Assembly: GCF_003217215.1 (NCBI RefSeq)
Contig: NZ_QJTD01000001.1
Coordinates: forward strand, 620,001-684,000
Direction: 5' to 3'
Origin: Winogradskyella epiphytica
GTDB taxonomy: Bacteria > Bacteroidota > Bacteroidia > Flavobacteriales > Flavobacteriaceae
Length of the DNA stretch: 64,000 bases
Each line of letters opens with the position of its first letter. The stretch's first letter is position 1. Below are positions 8,548 through 17,189 of the stretch, one piece after another. The translations under genes and the position numbers were made by a program. The notes beneath the pieces are model-generated. The model did no database searches and was not told the origin of the DNA. It saw nothing but the letters and a program-made list of their open reading frames with translations.

Positions 8548-9891
8548 TTAAACCACGCCTTGTGCTAACATGGCATCGGCTACTTTTACAAAACCAGCAA
8601 TATTTGCTCCCTTAACGTAATCTACAGAACCATCTTCGTTTCTACCATACTCCACACAGGAGTCGTGAATGGCTTCCATAATTCCTTTCAATCTAGAATC
8701 TACTTTTTCTCTAGACCAACTGTACCTTAATGAATTCTGACTCATTTCTAAGCCTGACGTTGCCACACCACCCGCATTTGCAGCTTTACCCGGTGCGAAT
8801 AAAATTTTTGACTTTTGAAATTCATCTATAGCTTTAGGTGTTGAGGGCATATTTGCGCCTTCAGCCACACAGATACAACCATTAGCGATTAACCGTTTGG
8901 CTTCTTCGGCATTGAGCTCATTTTGAGTAGCGCAAGGAAGAGCAATATCACATTTTACGGACCATGGTCTTTGGCCTTCAAAGTATTTTGCTTTTGGGTA
9001 TTGCTCTAAATATTCACTTATTCGTCCTCGTTTTTTATTTTTTAAGTCCATTACAAATTTCAGCTTGTCTGAATCTATCCCTTCTTCATCCAAAATATAT
9101 CCTCCCGAATCCGAAAAAGTGAGCACCTTAGCGCCTAATTCTATCGCCTTTTCTGCGGCGAACTGGGCTACATTTCCCGCTCCGGATATGACCACAGTTT
9201 TATCTTTAAATGAATCATTTTTTAATTCAAGCATATTCTGGGCAAAATACACGGTACCATAACCGGTAGATTCTGGTCTAATTAAAGATCCACCCCAAGT
9301 TGGTCCTTTACCCGTGATGACGCCTGTAAACTCATTTCGAAGTTTTTTATACATTCCAAACATGAATCCCACTTCTCTAGCTCCCACGCCAATATCACCA
9401 GCAGGCACATCGGTATGCTGACCAATATGTCGAAATAATTCACTCATAAAGGCTTGGCAGAAACGCATTATTTCATCGTCTGATTTTCCTTTTGGGTCGA
9501 AATCAGATCCGCCTTTACCTCCACCCATAGGTAAAGTAGTTAGGGCATTTTTAAATACTTGCTCGAAGGCTAAAAACTTCAGAATACTCGCATTTACGGA
9601 TGGATGAAAACGCAAGCCACCCTTATATGGCCCTATCGCCGAATTCATTTGAACTCTATAACCTCTGTTCACATGGATTTCACCCTCATCGTCTACCCAA
9701 CTCACTCTAAAAGATATTAAACGTTCAGGCTCTACCATTCTAAGTAAAAGATTTTTACCGCTATATTCTTCCTTCCCTGCTATATAAGGTATTAATGACT
9801 CTGCGACTTCTTGTACGGCTTGTAAAAATTCGGGTTCATGGCTATTTCTGGCTTCTACCTCTGCTAAAAACCTATCTATTTTCTCTCTCAT
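8548..9891 (-). CDS. gdhA: NADP-specific glutamate dehydrogenase
   Basis: Reversible 2-oxoglutarate + NH4+ + NADPH to glutamate; the ammonia-assimilating enzyme at high ammonium. The 447 aa length is typical of the hexameric small GDH. Substrate-binding KGGLRFHP (90-97), the catalytic-Lys motif PMGGGKGG (121-128, Lys126), PAGDIGVG (163-170) and the nucleotide-binding GAGN (237-240) are all present. Monocistronic: its own terminator follows, and an AT-rich 306-bp promoter region separates it from the divergent gene at 10198. Confidence 0.97.
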   Translation of the reverse strand: MREKIDRFLAEVEARNSHEPEFLQAVQEVAESLIPYIAGKEEYSGKNLLLRMVEPERLISFRVSWVDDEGEIHVNRGYRVQMNSAIGPYKGGLRFHPSVNASILKFLAFEQVFKNALTTLPMGGGKGGSDFDPKGKSDDEIMRFCQAFMSELFRHIGQHTDVPAGDIGVGAREVGFMFGMYKKLRNEFTGVITGKGPTWGGSLIRPESTGYGTVYFAQNMLELKNDSFKDKTVVISGAGNVAQFAAEKAIELGAKVLTFSDSGGYILDEEGIDSDKLKFVMDLKNKKRGRISEYLEQYPKAKYFEGQRPWSVKCDIALPCATQNELNAEEAKRLIANGCICVAEGANMPSTPKAIDEFQKSKILFAPGKAANAGGVATSGLEMSQNSLRYSWSREKVDSRLKGIMEAIHDSCVEYGRNEDGSVDYVKGANIAGFVKVADAMLAQGVV

Positions 9892-10197
9892 ATCTCTTCT
9901 ATTTTAGTGACATTAAGTTAGTTTAAATATCTCTAAAAAAACAATTAATCGATTATTCTAAAGGAAAAAAAATGTAATATTGAATGAATATTAGAAATTT
10001 GTAATATATTGTATACAATTATCCTTTATATCATAAAATTATATAGGGATTATTTTATTATTCTTAAGTTATTTTTTTAGAAAACAATACTAACTTTTCT
10101 CTTAAATATTAATTAAATGCGCATTATATCTGTTTTATTTAGTGTTTCGACGAGTTTTTATATATTTACTCCGTGAGAGTCTGAATTTTAGCGTTAC
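9892..10197. promoter_or_regulatory. Divergent intergenic region, gdhA / outer-membrane protein
   Basis: 306 bp, extremely AT-rich with A and T runs and short dyads around 9990-10020 (TTGTAATATATTGTATACAAT). It must hold both start regions. I see no clear TAnnTTTG box, ORF or RNA, so only a general promoter role is supported. Confidence 0.4.
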
Positions 10198-10989
10198 ATG
10201 ATATCACAAATAAAAAAACGAATCTTTATAATTGTATTGTTTTTATTATCTATTCAATACAGTTATTCTCAGTTTGCCTTTTCGCATGAAGTGGGTATTA
10301 TTACCGGTCCTGTAGCTTTCCAATCTGATTTTGGTGAGCGTCATGACTTTGATACAAATTCTGGTAATACTGGAATAGGGATTGGTATAGTTTATTATTT
10401 GAACTTTGATTATCTCACTAATTACTATTACTGGTCTGCAAACAATTATTTTACGGATCATTTTAAAATTCGTGCAGAACTCTCTTGGAATAAAACAGAA
10501 CTTAATCACTTTGGAACTTGGGTAGATAAAAGTAGAACAAGTGCAGCAGCCGATAAATTAAGAGCACATTCTGGTGAAGCTCAAAACTTTAATGTTGGAG
10601 CACAATTAGAATATTACCCTATTAGTATTAAAGCCTTTTCTCAAGGTAACCATTACCTAGCTCCTTTTGTGAGTTTCGGTGTACAGTTTGTTTCTTTCAA
10701 TCCTAAGGTAACAACTACCTACGGCGACTTAAACGTTAACAATCCTAATAATTTTTACCCCAATTGGGAACCGGGTTCTATTGATGCGAAAAGTGGCACC
10801 ACTTGGTCGCTAGTTGGAAGTGTTGGAACACGCTATAAGCTTAGTATACTTTCTGATTTAATGCTTGACTTAAGGGTTCAAAGCTATTTCAGTGATTACA
10901 CAGATGGATTAGACCATCAATTACCCTCTAATAAGTCTAACGATTGGCTTGTTTGGCTAAATGTTGGATATATCTATTATTTCGACTAA
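10198..10989 (+). CDS. Predicted outer-membrane beta-barrel protein, unknown function
   Basis: 263 aa with a signal peptide (hydrophobic core IIVLFLLSIQYSYSQ). The mature part is rich in aromatic residues and alternating strands (GIGIGIVYYLNF, FNVGAQLEYYPI, YLAPFVSFGVQFVSF, WSLVGSVGTRYKLS) and ends in WLVWLNVGYIYYFD, an aromatic-terminal strand of barrel type. This suits a small outer-membrane barrel widespread in flavobacteria. No catalytic motif. Single gene, followed by a bidirectional terminator. Confidence 0.7.
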   Translation: MISQIKKRIFIIVLFLLSIQYSYSQFAFSHEVGIITGPVAFQSDFGERHDFDTNSGNTGIGIGIVYYLNFDYLTNYYYWSANNYFTDHFKIRAELSWNKTELNHFGTWVDKSRTSAAADKLRAHSGEAQNFNVGAQLEYYPISIKAFSQGNHYLAPFVSFGVQFVSFNPKVTTTYGDLNVNNPNNFYPNWEPGSIDAKSGTTWSLVGSVGTRYKLSILSDLMLDLRVQSYFSDYTDGLDHQLPSNKSNDWLVWLNVGYIYYFD

Positions 10990-11009
10990 TTTATTTAATT
11001 ACATCCAAT

Positions 11010-11044
11010 AACGAAAGACCACATTAAATATGGTCTTTTTCGTT
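11010..11044. terminator. Bidirectional Rho-independent terminator
   Basis: The AACGAAAGACCA arm and the TGGTCTTTTTCGTT arm around a 9-nt loop, between convergent genes; A and T tracts serve both strands. Confidence 0.85.
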
Positions 11045-11063
11045 TTATAAACTCTAGGTTGAA

Positions 11064-12206
11064 TTAATTTATTGCTTGTTTTAAATCGGCTATTAAATCG
11101 TCAACATCTTCAATACCTACACTCAAACGAATTAAAGAATCTACGATTCCTGTTTTTTCTCGATCTTCCTTTGGAATGCTGGCATGTGTCATGCTTGCCG
11201 GGTGTCCTACTAAGGACTCCACGCCGCCAAGAGATTCGGCTAAAGTGAACACTTTTAAATTTTCAACTATTCTGATGGCCTCTTTGTAGTTATTGCCTTT
11301 AGTTGAAAAAGACAGCATTCCCCCAAAATCTTTCATTTGCGCTTTAGCTATATGGTGATTGGGATGAGTCTTGAATCCTGGCCAGTATACCTTTTCTATT
11401 TTTGGATGTTGTGCCAAATACTCTGCGACTGCCCTTCCGTTTTCACAGTGACGCTGCATTCTAACATGTAAGGTTTTGATACCTCGAAGTGCTAAAAAGG
11501 CATCTTGAGGACCACATATAGCACCACTGGCATTCTGAATAAAATATAATTGCTCTGCCAATTCCTTATTCTTTACGATCAAGGCTCCCATAATTAAATC
11601 GCTATGCCCTCCTAAATACTTTGTGGCCGAATGCATTACAATATCCGCACCTAAATCTAGTGGTTGCTGCAAATAAGGGGTTGCAAAAGTATTATCTACC
11701 GCTAACAGCACTTGATGTTTCTTAGCTATTTTAGATACTGCAAGAATATCTATGATACTCATCATAGGATTAGTAGGCGTTTCTATCCAAATAAGCTTTG
11801 TGGCATTACTTATATAGTTTTCAATTTGCGCCGGATCTGCCATACTCACAAAGCGAAAAACAATTCCAAAGTCCGCAAATATTTTAGTGAACAAACGGTA
11901 AGTCCCACCATAAAGATCACTTGTTGAAATCACCTCGTCACCAGGTTTCAACAGCTTTAAAATCGCATCAATAGCAGCCATTCCAGAACCAAAAGCCAAT
12001 CCATAAGTTCCATTTTCAATACTTGCCAAAGATTTTTCTAATGCATGACGGGTAGGATTAGACGATCGTGCATAGCCATAACCCTTATGCCCTCCAGGTA
12101 TGGATTGTGCAAAAGTTGACGTTTGATAAATTGGCGGAATAACAGCACCATAGGCAGCATCTATCTCTTGACCTCCGTGAATTGTCTTAGTGTTAAATTT
12201 CATCAT
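11064..12206 (-). CDS. Cystathionine gamma-synthase/lyase-type PLP enzyme
   Basis: Trans-sulfuration enzyme of the Cys/Met metabolism PLP family, joining or splitting cystathionine. 380 aa is normal. Visible: GYGYARSSNPT (42-52), PLP-ring stacking region SGMAAI (74-79), EVISTSDLYGGTYR (91-104), VDNTFATP and the PLP lysine in SATKYLGGHSD (Lys196). The C-terminal SLGGVESLVGHPASMTH is complete. Synthase (metB-like) and lyase cannot be separated by eye. Single gene between terminators. Start is MMKF; the second Met is equally possible. Confidence 0.9.
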   Translation of the reverse strand: MMKFNTKTIHGGQEIDAAYGAVIPPIYQTSTFAQSIPGGHKGYGYARSSNPTRHALEKSLASIENGTYGLAFGSGMAAIDAILKLLKPGDEVISTSDLYGGTYRLFTKIFADFGIVFRFVSMADPAQIENYISNATKLIWIETPTNPMMSIIDILAVSKIAKKHQVLLAVDNTFATPYLQQPLDLGADIVMHSATKYLGGHSDLIMGALIVKNKELAEQLYFIQNASGAICGPQDAFLALRGIKTLHVRMQRHCENGRAVAEYLAQHPKIEKVYWPGFKTHPNHHIAKAQMKDFGGMLSFSTKGNNYKEAIRIVENLKVFTLAESLGGVESLVGHPASMTHASIPKEDREKTGIVDSLIRLSVGIEDVDDLIADLKQAIN

Positions 12207-12340
12207 TGCGTGGGTATAAATTTTGAACGCTTATCCTTTTATGGATTAAAAAAACATTGATTTTGGCACAATAAAATTAAGCTATAATTCGCTCTATTCA
12301 AAAGTAAGTAATACCTTTATCTAATGATTATTTAAACGCA

Positions 12341-13066
12341 ATGACTTTGAAAAAACTAATCCCGTTTGTTGTCTTTTTACTTGTTTTAAGCGCTTGTGAT
12401 AACGAAGTAAAACCATTAGAATTTAAAACAAATACCATCAGCACAGCTTTTGAAGCCGATATTTCGGTAGCTTATGATGAAGCTATCCACAGCAACGATC
12501 TCAGCAAAGCAATTAATAAAAGTATAGAAACCGCTATTTTACATACGGTCAATTCTGCAGATAAAGAAACGGATATTGATGCTGTTTTAAAACATTTCAA
12601 TGATGAATATTTAAAGTTTGTTCAAGAATACCCTGAGGCTGCTGAGCCTATTTGGGAGCTTAATATCGAATCTGAACTTACCTATCAGTCTCCAGAAATT
12701 ATCACTATAGCTATTTCTGCTTATGAATTTAAGGGAGGTGCTCATGGAAACGATCAGGTGAAGTTATTAAACCTCGATGCTAAAACGGGAAACACCTTAG
12801 AAATTAATGATATAATAAATGATGTTGAAGGCTTTAAGAAATTAGCTGAAGCCAAATTTTTAAAATCAATAGAAAAGGATAAAAACAACTTAACTATGGA
12901 GAGTTTCTTCTTTGGCGAACCTTTCAAATTACCGGAAAACATTGGATTCAGTGAAGAAGGCTTGATTTTACTCTACAATGTTTATGAGGTGGCTTCTTAT
13001 GATTTAGGTTATACGGAATTCATGATTCCTTTTGAGGATGCTGAAGCCTTTTTGAAGGTGCATTAA
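12341..13066 (+). CDS. DUF3298/DUF4163-type lipoprotein
   Basis: 241 aa with a lipoprotein signal peptide (VFLLVLSAC, Cys19). The centre resembles the DUF4163/DUF3298 pair known from RsiV-like proteins: ISAYEFKGGAHGNDQVKLLNLDAKTGNTL, with the typical GGAHG turn, and IGFSEEGLILLYNVYEVASYDLGYTEFMIPF. Function in this family is unclear; peptidoglycan or lysozyme-binding roles are known only for RsiV. Anchored at the inner or outer membrane facing the periplasm. Marks the left edge of the 12-17 kb accessory zone. Confidence 0.8.
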   Translation: MTLKKLIPFVVFLLVLSACDNEVKPLEFKTNTISTAFEADISVAYDEAIHSNDLSKAINKSIETAILHTVNSADKETDIDAVLKHFNDEYLKFVQEYPEAAEPIWELNIESELTYQSPEIITIAISAYEFKGGAHGNDQVKLLNLDAKTGNTLEINDIINDVEGFKKLAEAKFLKSIEKDKNNLTMESFFFGEPFKLPENIGFSEEGLILLYNVYEVASYDLGYTEFMIPFEDAEAFLKVH

Positions 13067-13166
13067 GAAGGCCTATTTGAGGTGTATTGAAGTTACGACT
13101 GCATTTTTGAGTGACCGTTGGTTAAATATATATGTGTGTTATGCTTCATGCAAGAAATACCGAAAA

Positions 13167-13538
13167 ATGAGATTTTGGATTAAAAGAATATTAGTATTAA
13201 GTATTGTTTGCTTGTCTTTTTCCTGTGGAAAACAAGAGAAATTTGATAGCGGAAAATGGAAACAAGGCGGAGGGGAAAATTTGTTGACAGAAATGAGATT
13301 AAAAATGACCGATGATCTAATTAATAGTAAAATTCTCGTTGGGAAGAATCAAACAGAAATTCACGAGTTATTAGGAAATTCTGAACAAGTCAACACTTAT
13401 ACAGAGCCAAGCACGGAATTTTATCCTGTAATGGAAAAGTATAAATGGAATGTTGATCCCGATGAATTAATATATCTTGAAATAAGATTTAACAAGAAGG
13501 ATTTAGCTGAAGATATAAAAATTTATAAAACAAAATAA
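13167..13538 (+). CDS. Small lipoprotein, BamE/SmpA-like fold possible
   Basis: 123 aa from the ATG at 13167; the upstream extension in frame lacks coding character and would hide the signal peptide. Lipobox VCLSFSC. The mature part has ILVGKNQTEIHELLGNSEQV, resembling the GMT..EV...LG repeat of small SmpA/OmlA-like proteins, then a C-terminal strand region. Function unknown. Preceded at 13095-13147 by a segment (GTTGGTTAAATAT...GTGTT) repeated before the next gene. GTTATGCTTC at 13138 may be a worn cassette core site with an imperfect partner (AAGCACGAAA) just after the stop. Confidence 0.7.
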   Translation: MRFWIKRILVLSIVCLSFSCGKQEKFDSGKWKQGGGENLLTEMRLKMTDDLINSKILVGKNQTEIHELLGNSEQVNTYTEPSTEFYPVMEKYKWNVDPDELIYLEIRFNKKDLAEDIKIYKTK

Positions 13539-13827
13539 AGCACGAAAGCTCAAGAATGTGTCTAAACAAAGGCTAGTTCTCACCTACTTGGGAAAATCCA
13601 CACTGCCTTTTGCTTCTCAACCCTCTCTTCGCCATCTCTATTTGTGGTTTATTTCATAAATTAGGTAAACAAAACACATAAGATACCAGGTAAAAGACGT
13701 TACCTGATTGAAGTGAATATGTATCATCAATGAGTCTCGACGGGATTATGAAGTGCGTTTAAAATGATCTTTTGACTGCGTTATTTGGGGAATCGTTGGT
13801 TAAATATTTATTTGTGTTGGCTACCAT
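13539..13827. other. Diverged attC-like/repeat region between lipoprotein genes
   Basis: 289 bp without a gene. It contains CTATTTGTGGTTTATTT (13660s), close to the CTATCTGTGATTTATTTGCT block inside the better sites at 14.9, 52.3 and 53.0 kb. A perfect CAGGTAA/TTACCTG hairpin lies at 13687-13706. One copy of the 56-nt repeat is at 13736-13791, and the GTTGGTTAAATATTTATTTGTGTT segment ends in GTTGGCTACC just before the next TTG start. Reads as a worn cassette junction; boundaries uncertain. Confidence 0.45.
13736..13791 (+). repeat. 56-nt dispersed repeat, copy 1 (divergent)
   Basis: Begins CTCGACGG and aligns without gaps over 56 nt with the copies at 16471 and 17127; by hand count about 38 of 56 bases equal the 16471 copy. 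No coding capacity. Confidence 0.5.
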
Positions 13828-14802
13828 TTGAAAACAAGAACATTGAGAAAAATACACTTACTGACTTTAATGTCAATTATTTTATTTAACTGCCAAAACA
13901 AAACGGAATTGAGAACTGATTTACAGCCAATTTATTCAGATTCGAAAAACGCTTTACAAGGAAACAATCTATATGGAAAAGTTAAAAAAATTGAATATTA
14001 CAAAACAACTTTTCAGAACACAGAAAATGACGATAAACCTGTCCTGAACAAAATAGAAGAATACACCGATTTTGGAGAATTGAAAAAAGTGGAATACTTC
14101 GATAATTATGGAGAACTTACACAAACCAATGTTATTGATTATAACAAAAATCAAGAGTTCATAAAAAGTGTTTCAATTAACAAATCAAACGAATCAAATA
14201 TTATTCAAACTTCGGAATATGATACTATCAAAAACACAAGTGAATTGAGTGTTTTCGTTAATGATACAATTGACCATAAAACAACTTTTTATTATGGAAA
14301 AAATGGTTATCAAATAAAACGAATTTCTATTAAAGGAAATGATACGACCGAAGTTAATTTAGAATACACTTTTGACGATAATGATAAAATAATATCTTCT
14401 ACACAAAAAGAAAAAGGGAATGACAAATCAACGACAACAAATCTGTTTAAATATGACCATAACAACAATTTAATAGAATCGTCATATAAAACAGAAAGGA
14501 TGGAAGTGATAAGCGAAACGGAATGGAAAGATGGAAGAATTTTTAAACAAACTTCTTATACAATATCAGCCCATTTAAAAAAGCATAAAAACAACATAAC
14601 TGAATTTGATATTTTATATAATCCTATCAATTCAAAAGAATTCGAGGATTCAAAATTAAACCGAGAATTGAAATTTGACTATGAATTTGACAAAAACGGA
14701 AATTGGATTAAGAAAAATGTATCTATGAAAGAACATTTTAATAAATCAAAGGAATTCGTTCCAATTTATGTTGATACGAGAAAAATAAGTTATTGGAAAT
14801 AA
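13828..14802 (+). CDS. Repeat-rich (YD/MORN-like) lipoprotein, unknown function
   Basis: 324 aa from a TTG start; a second TTG at 13843 is also possible. Lipobox IILFNC. The mature part repeats Y/F-D-x-x-G/N units (EYTDFGELKKVEYFDNYGELT, YTFDDNDKIISSTQKEKG, FKYDHNNNLIESSYK, YEFDKNGNWIKK), like bacterial YD/RHS-type or MORN-like strands that make a beta-sheet ladder. The start lies 3 nt after GTTGGCTACC, and the stop 5 nt before a YAAC-type half-site, so the gene sits as one cassette although its two half-sites do not match each other. No regulator or partner seen. Confidence 0.75.
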   Translation: MKTRTLRKIHLLTLMSIILFNCQNKTELRTDLQPIYSDSKNALQGNNLYGKVKKIEYYKTTFQNTENDDKPVLNKIEEYTDFGELKKVEYFDNYGELTQTNVIDYNKNQEFIKSVSINKSNESNIIQTSEYDTIKNTSELSVFVNDTIDHKTTFYYGKNGYQIKRISIKGNDTTEVNLEYTFDDNDKIISSTQKEKGNDKSTTTNLFKYDHNNNLIESSYKTERMEVISETEWKDGRIFKQTSYTISAHLKKHKNNITEFDILYNPINSKEFEDSKLNRELKFDYEFDKNGNWIKKNVSMKEHFNKSKEFVPIYVDTRKISYWK

Positions 14803-14807
14803 AAAAC

Positions 14808-14945
14808 GTGTGGGAACACCGTGTATAGTTAATTGCTTGTTTTAGATTACTTACGAACATTCCTGCGGAATGTTCTATCTGTGATTTATTTGCTTACTTT
14901 AGTGCTTAACCACGCAACTAACTATACACAAAACCGTTGTACAAC
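14808..14945 (+). other. attC-like recombination site (14.8 kb)
   Basis: Left half-site GTGTGGGAAC (14808-14817), spacer ACC, left stem GTGTATAGTTAATTGC (14821-14836), an inner GAACATTCC/GGAATGTTC hairpin, right stem ending CTATACAC (14929), spacer, and core GTTGTACAAC (14936-14945). The arms match over 16 bp with one A/C mismatch that is G.T on the bottom strand. The interior is shared with the sites at 52.2 and 52.9 kb. Confidence 0.75.
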
Positions 14946-14948
14946 ATT

Positions 14949-15446
14949 TTGAAAAAAACTTTCGTAATCATATTGTCCCTAATTGGAATTCTTGTTTTTG
15001 GACAAGAAAACAAAATGACTGAAATTGATAATCAATCAAAATCAATCGATTCTGACACTGAATTAATCGAATCAAATTTTGACTTGACTAATGAATCTAG
15101 ATTAAAAGTTTGGCATAAGGAAAATCGAATTTTTAAAATAGTCCAAGAAATGAATGTCGATTACGGTGAAATAAAATCGGAAATATATTTAGTCGGAAAT
15201 AAGCCCGTTAAAATTATCGAATCTGAAAGCACGAATTTCTTTCTTACTGACTCTATTGCAAAAATAAAAGGTTACAGTATAGACATCGAAGAAAATTTTA
15301 GAGCTGTTTCATATATTACTAATTGGAATAAAAAACAAAGGGAATTAAAGGTTTCGGGAGAACCAACAGAAGAAAAAAACATCTCGTACGAACTGAATAA
15401 ATATATTGGAATTATCAGAAAAGCCGAAAATTTAATTAATGAATAA
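14949..15446 (+). CDS. Exported protein of unknown function (cassette gene)
   Basis: 165 aa starting at TTG 14949. An upstream in-frame TTG at 14937 lies inside the recombination core and is less likely. Signal peptide KKTFVIILSLIGILVFGQ. The mature domain has LKVWHKENRIFKIVQEMN, KIIESESTNFFLTDS and a charged C-terminus; no family recognised. The gene is bracketed by GTTGTACAAC on both sides (14936-14945 and 15452-15461), a palindromic decamer that equals its own reverse complement, as expected of one cassette. An IS110 remnant begins directly after the 3' copy. Confidence 0.65.
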   Translation: MKKTFVIILSLIGILVFGQENKMTEIDNQSKSIDSDTELIESNFDLTNESRLKVWHKENRIFKIVQEMNVDYGEIKSEIYLVGNKPVKIIESESTNFFLTDSIAKIKGYSIDIEENFRAVSYITNWNKKQRELKVSGEPTEEKNISYELNKYIGIIRKAENLINE

Positions 15447-15458
15447 AAAACGTTGTAC

Positions 15459-15890
15459 AACAAAGAACTGAGTTAAAAAACAAATAAAACTGTATTAATT
15501 TTTCACAAAGGTACTTCTGTAGCTATCCTAAAATATTTCTCCAGCTTTAGCAATAGCAAAAGCTTGTTTTAAGAGCTGATTGTATACTGCAATTAGTGTT
15601 AATTTTTCACTCTTTCCTTTAGCTATTAAACGTTCAAATATACCTCACCAAGCATTAGTGTGTTTACAGGCTTTAACACTGCATTTCAATAATAAGTTTA
15701 TAGGTAATTGCCAGGGCTAGACTACTTACAAAGAGTGGTTCAACCTCATCAGTCCCCTCGTTTCTTCTGTGATTTTTTCTTAACTTAGACAACTAAAACC
15801 TTCAATATAAGCATATTGCTAACCTTAAAAATAAACCAAAGACATCTATGAGTTGTAAGTCTTTTTGATTCCCAGATAAATAAGTAACCT
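15459..15890 (-). pseudogene. Decayed IS110-family element
   Basis: Starts with the same 25-nt end (AACAAAGAACTGAG...) as the intact element. On the minus strand it still encodes RLIAKGKSEKLTLIAVYNQ and LLKQAFAIAKAG, and upstream NLLLKCSVKACKHTNAW then a stop, matching the C-terminus of the 1540-2505 transposase. The middle of the gene is deleted. A CTAACCTT-containing stretch near 15820 resembles the non-coding end of the intact copy. The right boundary near 15890 is approximate. Confidence 0.8.
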
Positions 15891-15912
15891 GCAAAATTAA
15901 ATTTTTTAAAAA

Positions 15913-16455
15913 ATGATTTATTATTGGTTACATATGATTTATATCTACATTGGATCAAGACTATTTTGGAAGAAAGTGCCCCCCACTTCTGATTTTACTA
16001 GAACTAGAAGCGTGCATATATTGGATTGTGACGCGTTACGATTCATGGCAAATTCAAAATATTTTTATTACATGGACTTCATAAGATACGAAGTCGTTTT
16101 TCGATCAACCTTATATGACCATACCGTAAAAAAAGGAATGTTTGGAGTTTTAGCCTCTCAAAAAATAATCTATAAAAAGCCCTTAAAACTATTCCACAAG
16201 TTTGATATTACTCTTAAACTCGAGGGGTCTGACGAAAAATGGGTTTACCATAGACAAACTTTTGAGCAGAATGGACAAGTATGTGCCATTGGATTCACAA
16301 AAGCTGGATTTTGGAAGACTAAGAAAGCTCAAGATATGAGAGACATAATATCTCATAGTGATTCCGACTATAAAATCAGAGCGCCTTCCGCTGAAGTGAT
16401 AAGTATGTTTAAAGATGACTATGACACTCTAAAAGCCAGGGACAAAATTAATTGA
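15913..16455 (+). CDS. Hotdog-fold thioesterase-like protein (THEM6/4HBT type)
   Basis: 180 aa; single hotdog domain. RSVHILDCDALRFMANSKYFYYMDFIRYE corresponds to the first strand and long helix with the D...N..Y...D pattern of 4-hydroxybenzoyl-CoA thioesterase relatives, followed by VLASQKIIYKKPLKLFHKF. Likely acts on acyl-CoA esters; substrate unknown. The hydrophobic N-terminus (YYWLHMIYIYIGSRLFW) could be an anchor as in THEM6 proteins. Start at ATG 15913; MIYIYIG at 15934 is an alternative. Lies just beyond the IS110 remnant. Confidence 0.75.
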   Translation: MIYYWLHMIYIYIGSRLFWKKVPPTSDFTRTRSVHILDCDALRFMANSKYFYYMDFIRYEVVFRSTLYDHTVKKGMFGVLASQKIIYKKPLKLFHKFDITLKLEGSDEKWVYHRQTFEQNGQVCAIGFTKAGFWKTKKAQDMRDIISHSDSDYKIRAPSAEVISMFKDDYDTLKARDKIN

Positions 16456-16470
16456 AAATAAATTATGCGT

Positions 16471-16526
16471 CTCAACGGCATGATCAAATGCGATTAAATT
16501 TAGCTTTTGGTTGGGCTGAAGAGGAC
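16471..16526 (+). repeat. 56-nt dispersed repeat, copy 2
   Basis: CTCAACGGC at the start and TGGGCTGAAGAGGAC at the end, identical in ends and length to the 17127 copy. Confidence 0.6.
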
Positions 16527-16573
16527 TATTGATTAAATTTATACGTGCTGAAAAACATTAAAGACAAAACTGA

Positions 16574-17038
16574 ATGAAAACAATAATGCCATTTTTCTTA
16601 ATTCTAACCATAGGATTTTCCTCTTATGCTCAAAATAAGGATTCCAAATTAAACACACAGGGAACAGCGAAGCCAATTTTAATAATAAACGATAGTATAA
16701 TTGGAAGCATGGATTTGTTAAAAAATATCTCGTCTGACAAAATTTTAGACCTTAGAGTATTTAATGACAAGAAATTAAGTTCCACATCCCTTTTTATTGA
16801 AAACGATAAGATTGCAGGATTAATAATAGCTCATATCAATCACGAATTTAAACTCAAATCGCAAAAGGAATTAAATCTCTTTTTTGGACTACATGAGAAA
16901 AATGATGTTTATGTCAACGGATATTTAGTTGAAAATAAAAGTCAGCATATTTCGTCTGAAAGCATCGTATGCATTAAACTGATAAAAGCCGATCAATTTA
17001 GATTGAAAAAGCCTGTTTTGAATATAGAAATTGAATAG
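16574..17038 (+). CDS. Secreted protein of unknown function
   Basis: 154 aa with a clean signal peptide (FFLILTIGFSSYAQ). The mature part has KPILIINDSIIGSMDLLKNISSDKILDLRVF, which resembles the IDG..... plug-like segment seen in TonB-plug-derived small periplasmic proteins, then LHEKNDVYVNGYLV. No motif of known activity. Flanked by the two best copies of the 56-nt repeat (16471 and 17127), which is the most informative context. Confidence 0.65.
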   Translation: MKTIMPFFLILTIGFSSYAQNKDSKLNTQGTAKPILIINDSIIGSMDLLKNISSDKILDLRVFNDKKLSSTSLFIENDKIAGLIIAHINHEFKLKSQKELNLFFGLHEKNDVYVNGYLVENKSQHISSESIVCIKLIKADQFRLKKPVLNIEIE

Positions 17039-17126
17039 TAAGGCTTTACAACTCCGTAAATTATTAATGTATACGTATGAAAATTGCTTTGTATGTTTAA
17101 TTTGCGAGCATCTTTTAGATTTGTAC

Positions 17127-17182
17127 CTCAACGGCCTCTTAATATGAGTTTAACCCTACCTATAGACTGGGCTGAAGAGGAC
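17127..17182 (+). repeat. 56-nt dispersed repeat, copy 3
   Basis: Same 10-nt beginning and 15-nt end as the 16471 copy with equal spacing, interior diverged. Ends 8 bp before the stop of the convergent DinB gene. Confidence 0.6.
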
Positions 17183-17189
17183 TTATAAC

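Noticed and set aside
13687..13706. CAGGTAA/TTACCTG hairpin as a terminator
   Set aside because: No T run follows on either strand; kept only as part of the worn junction.
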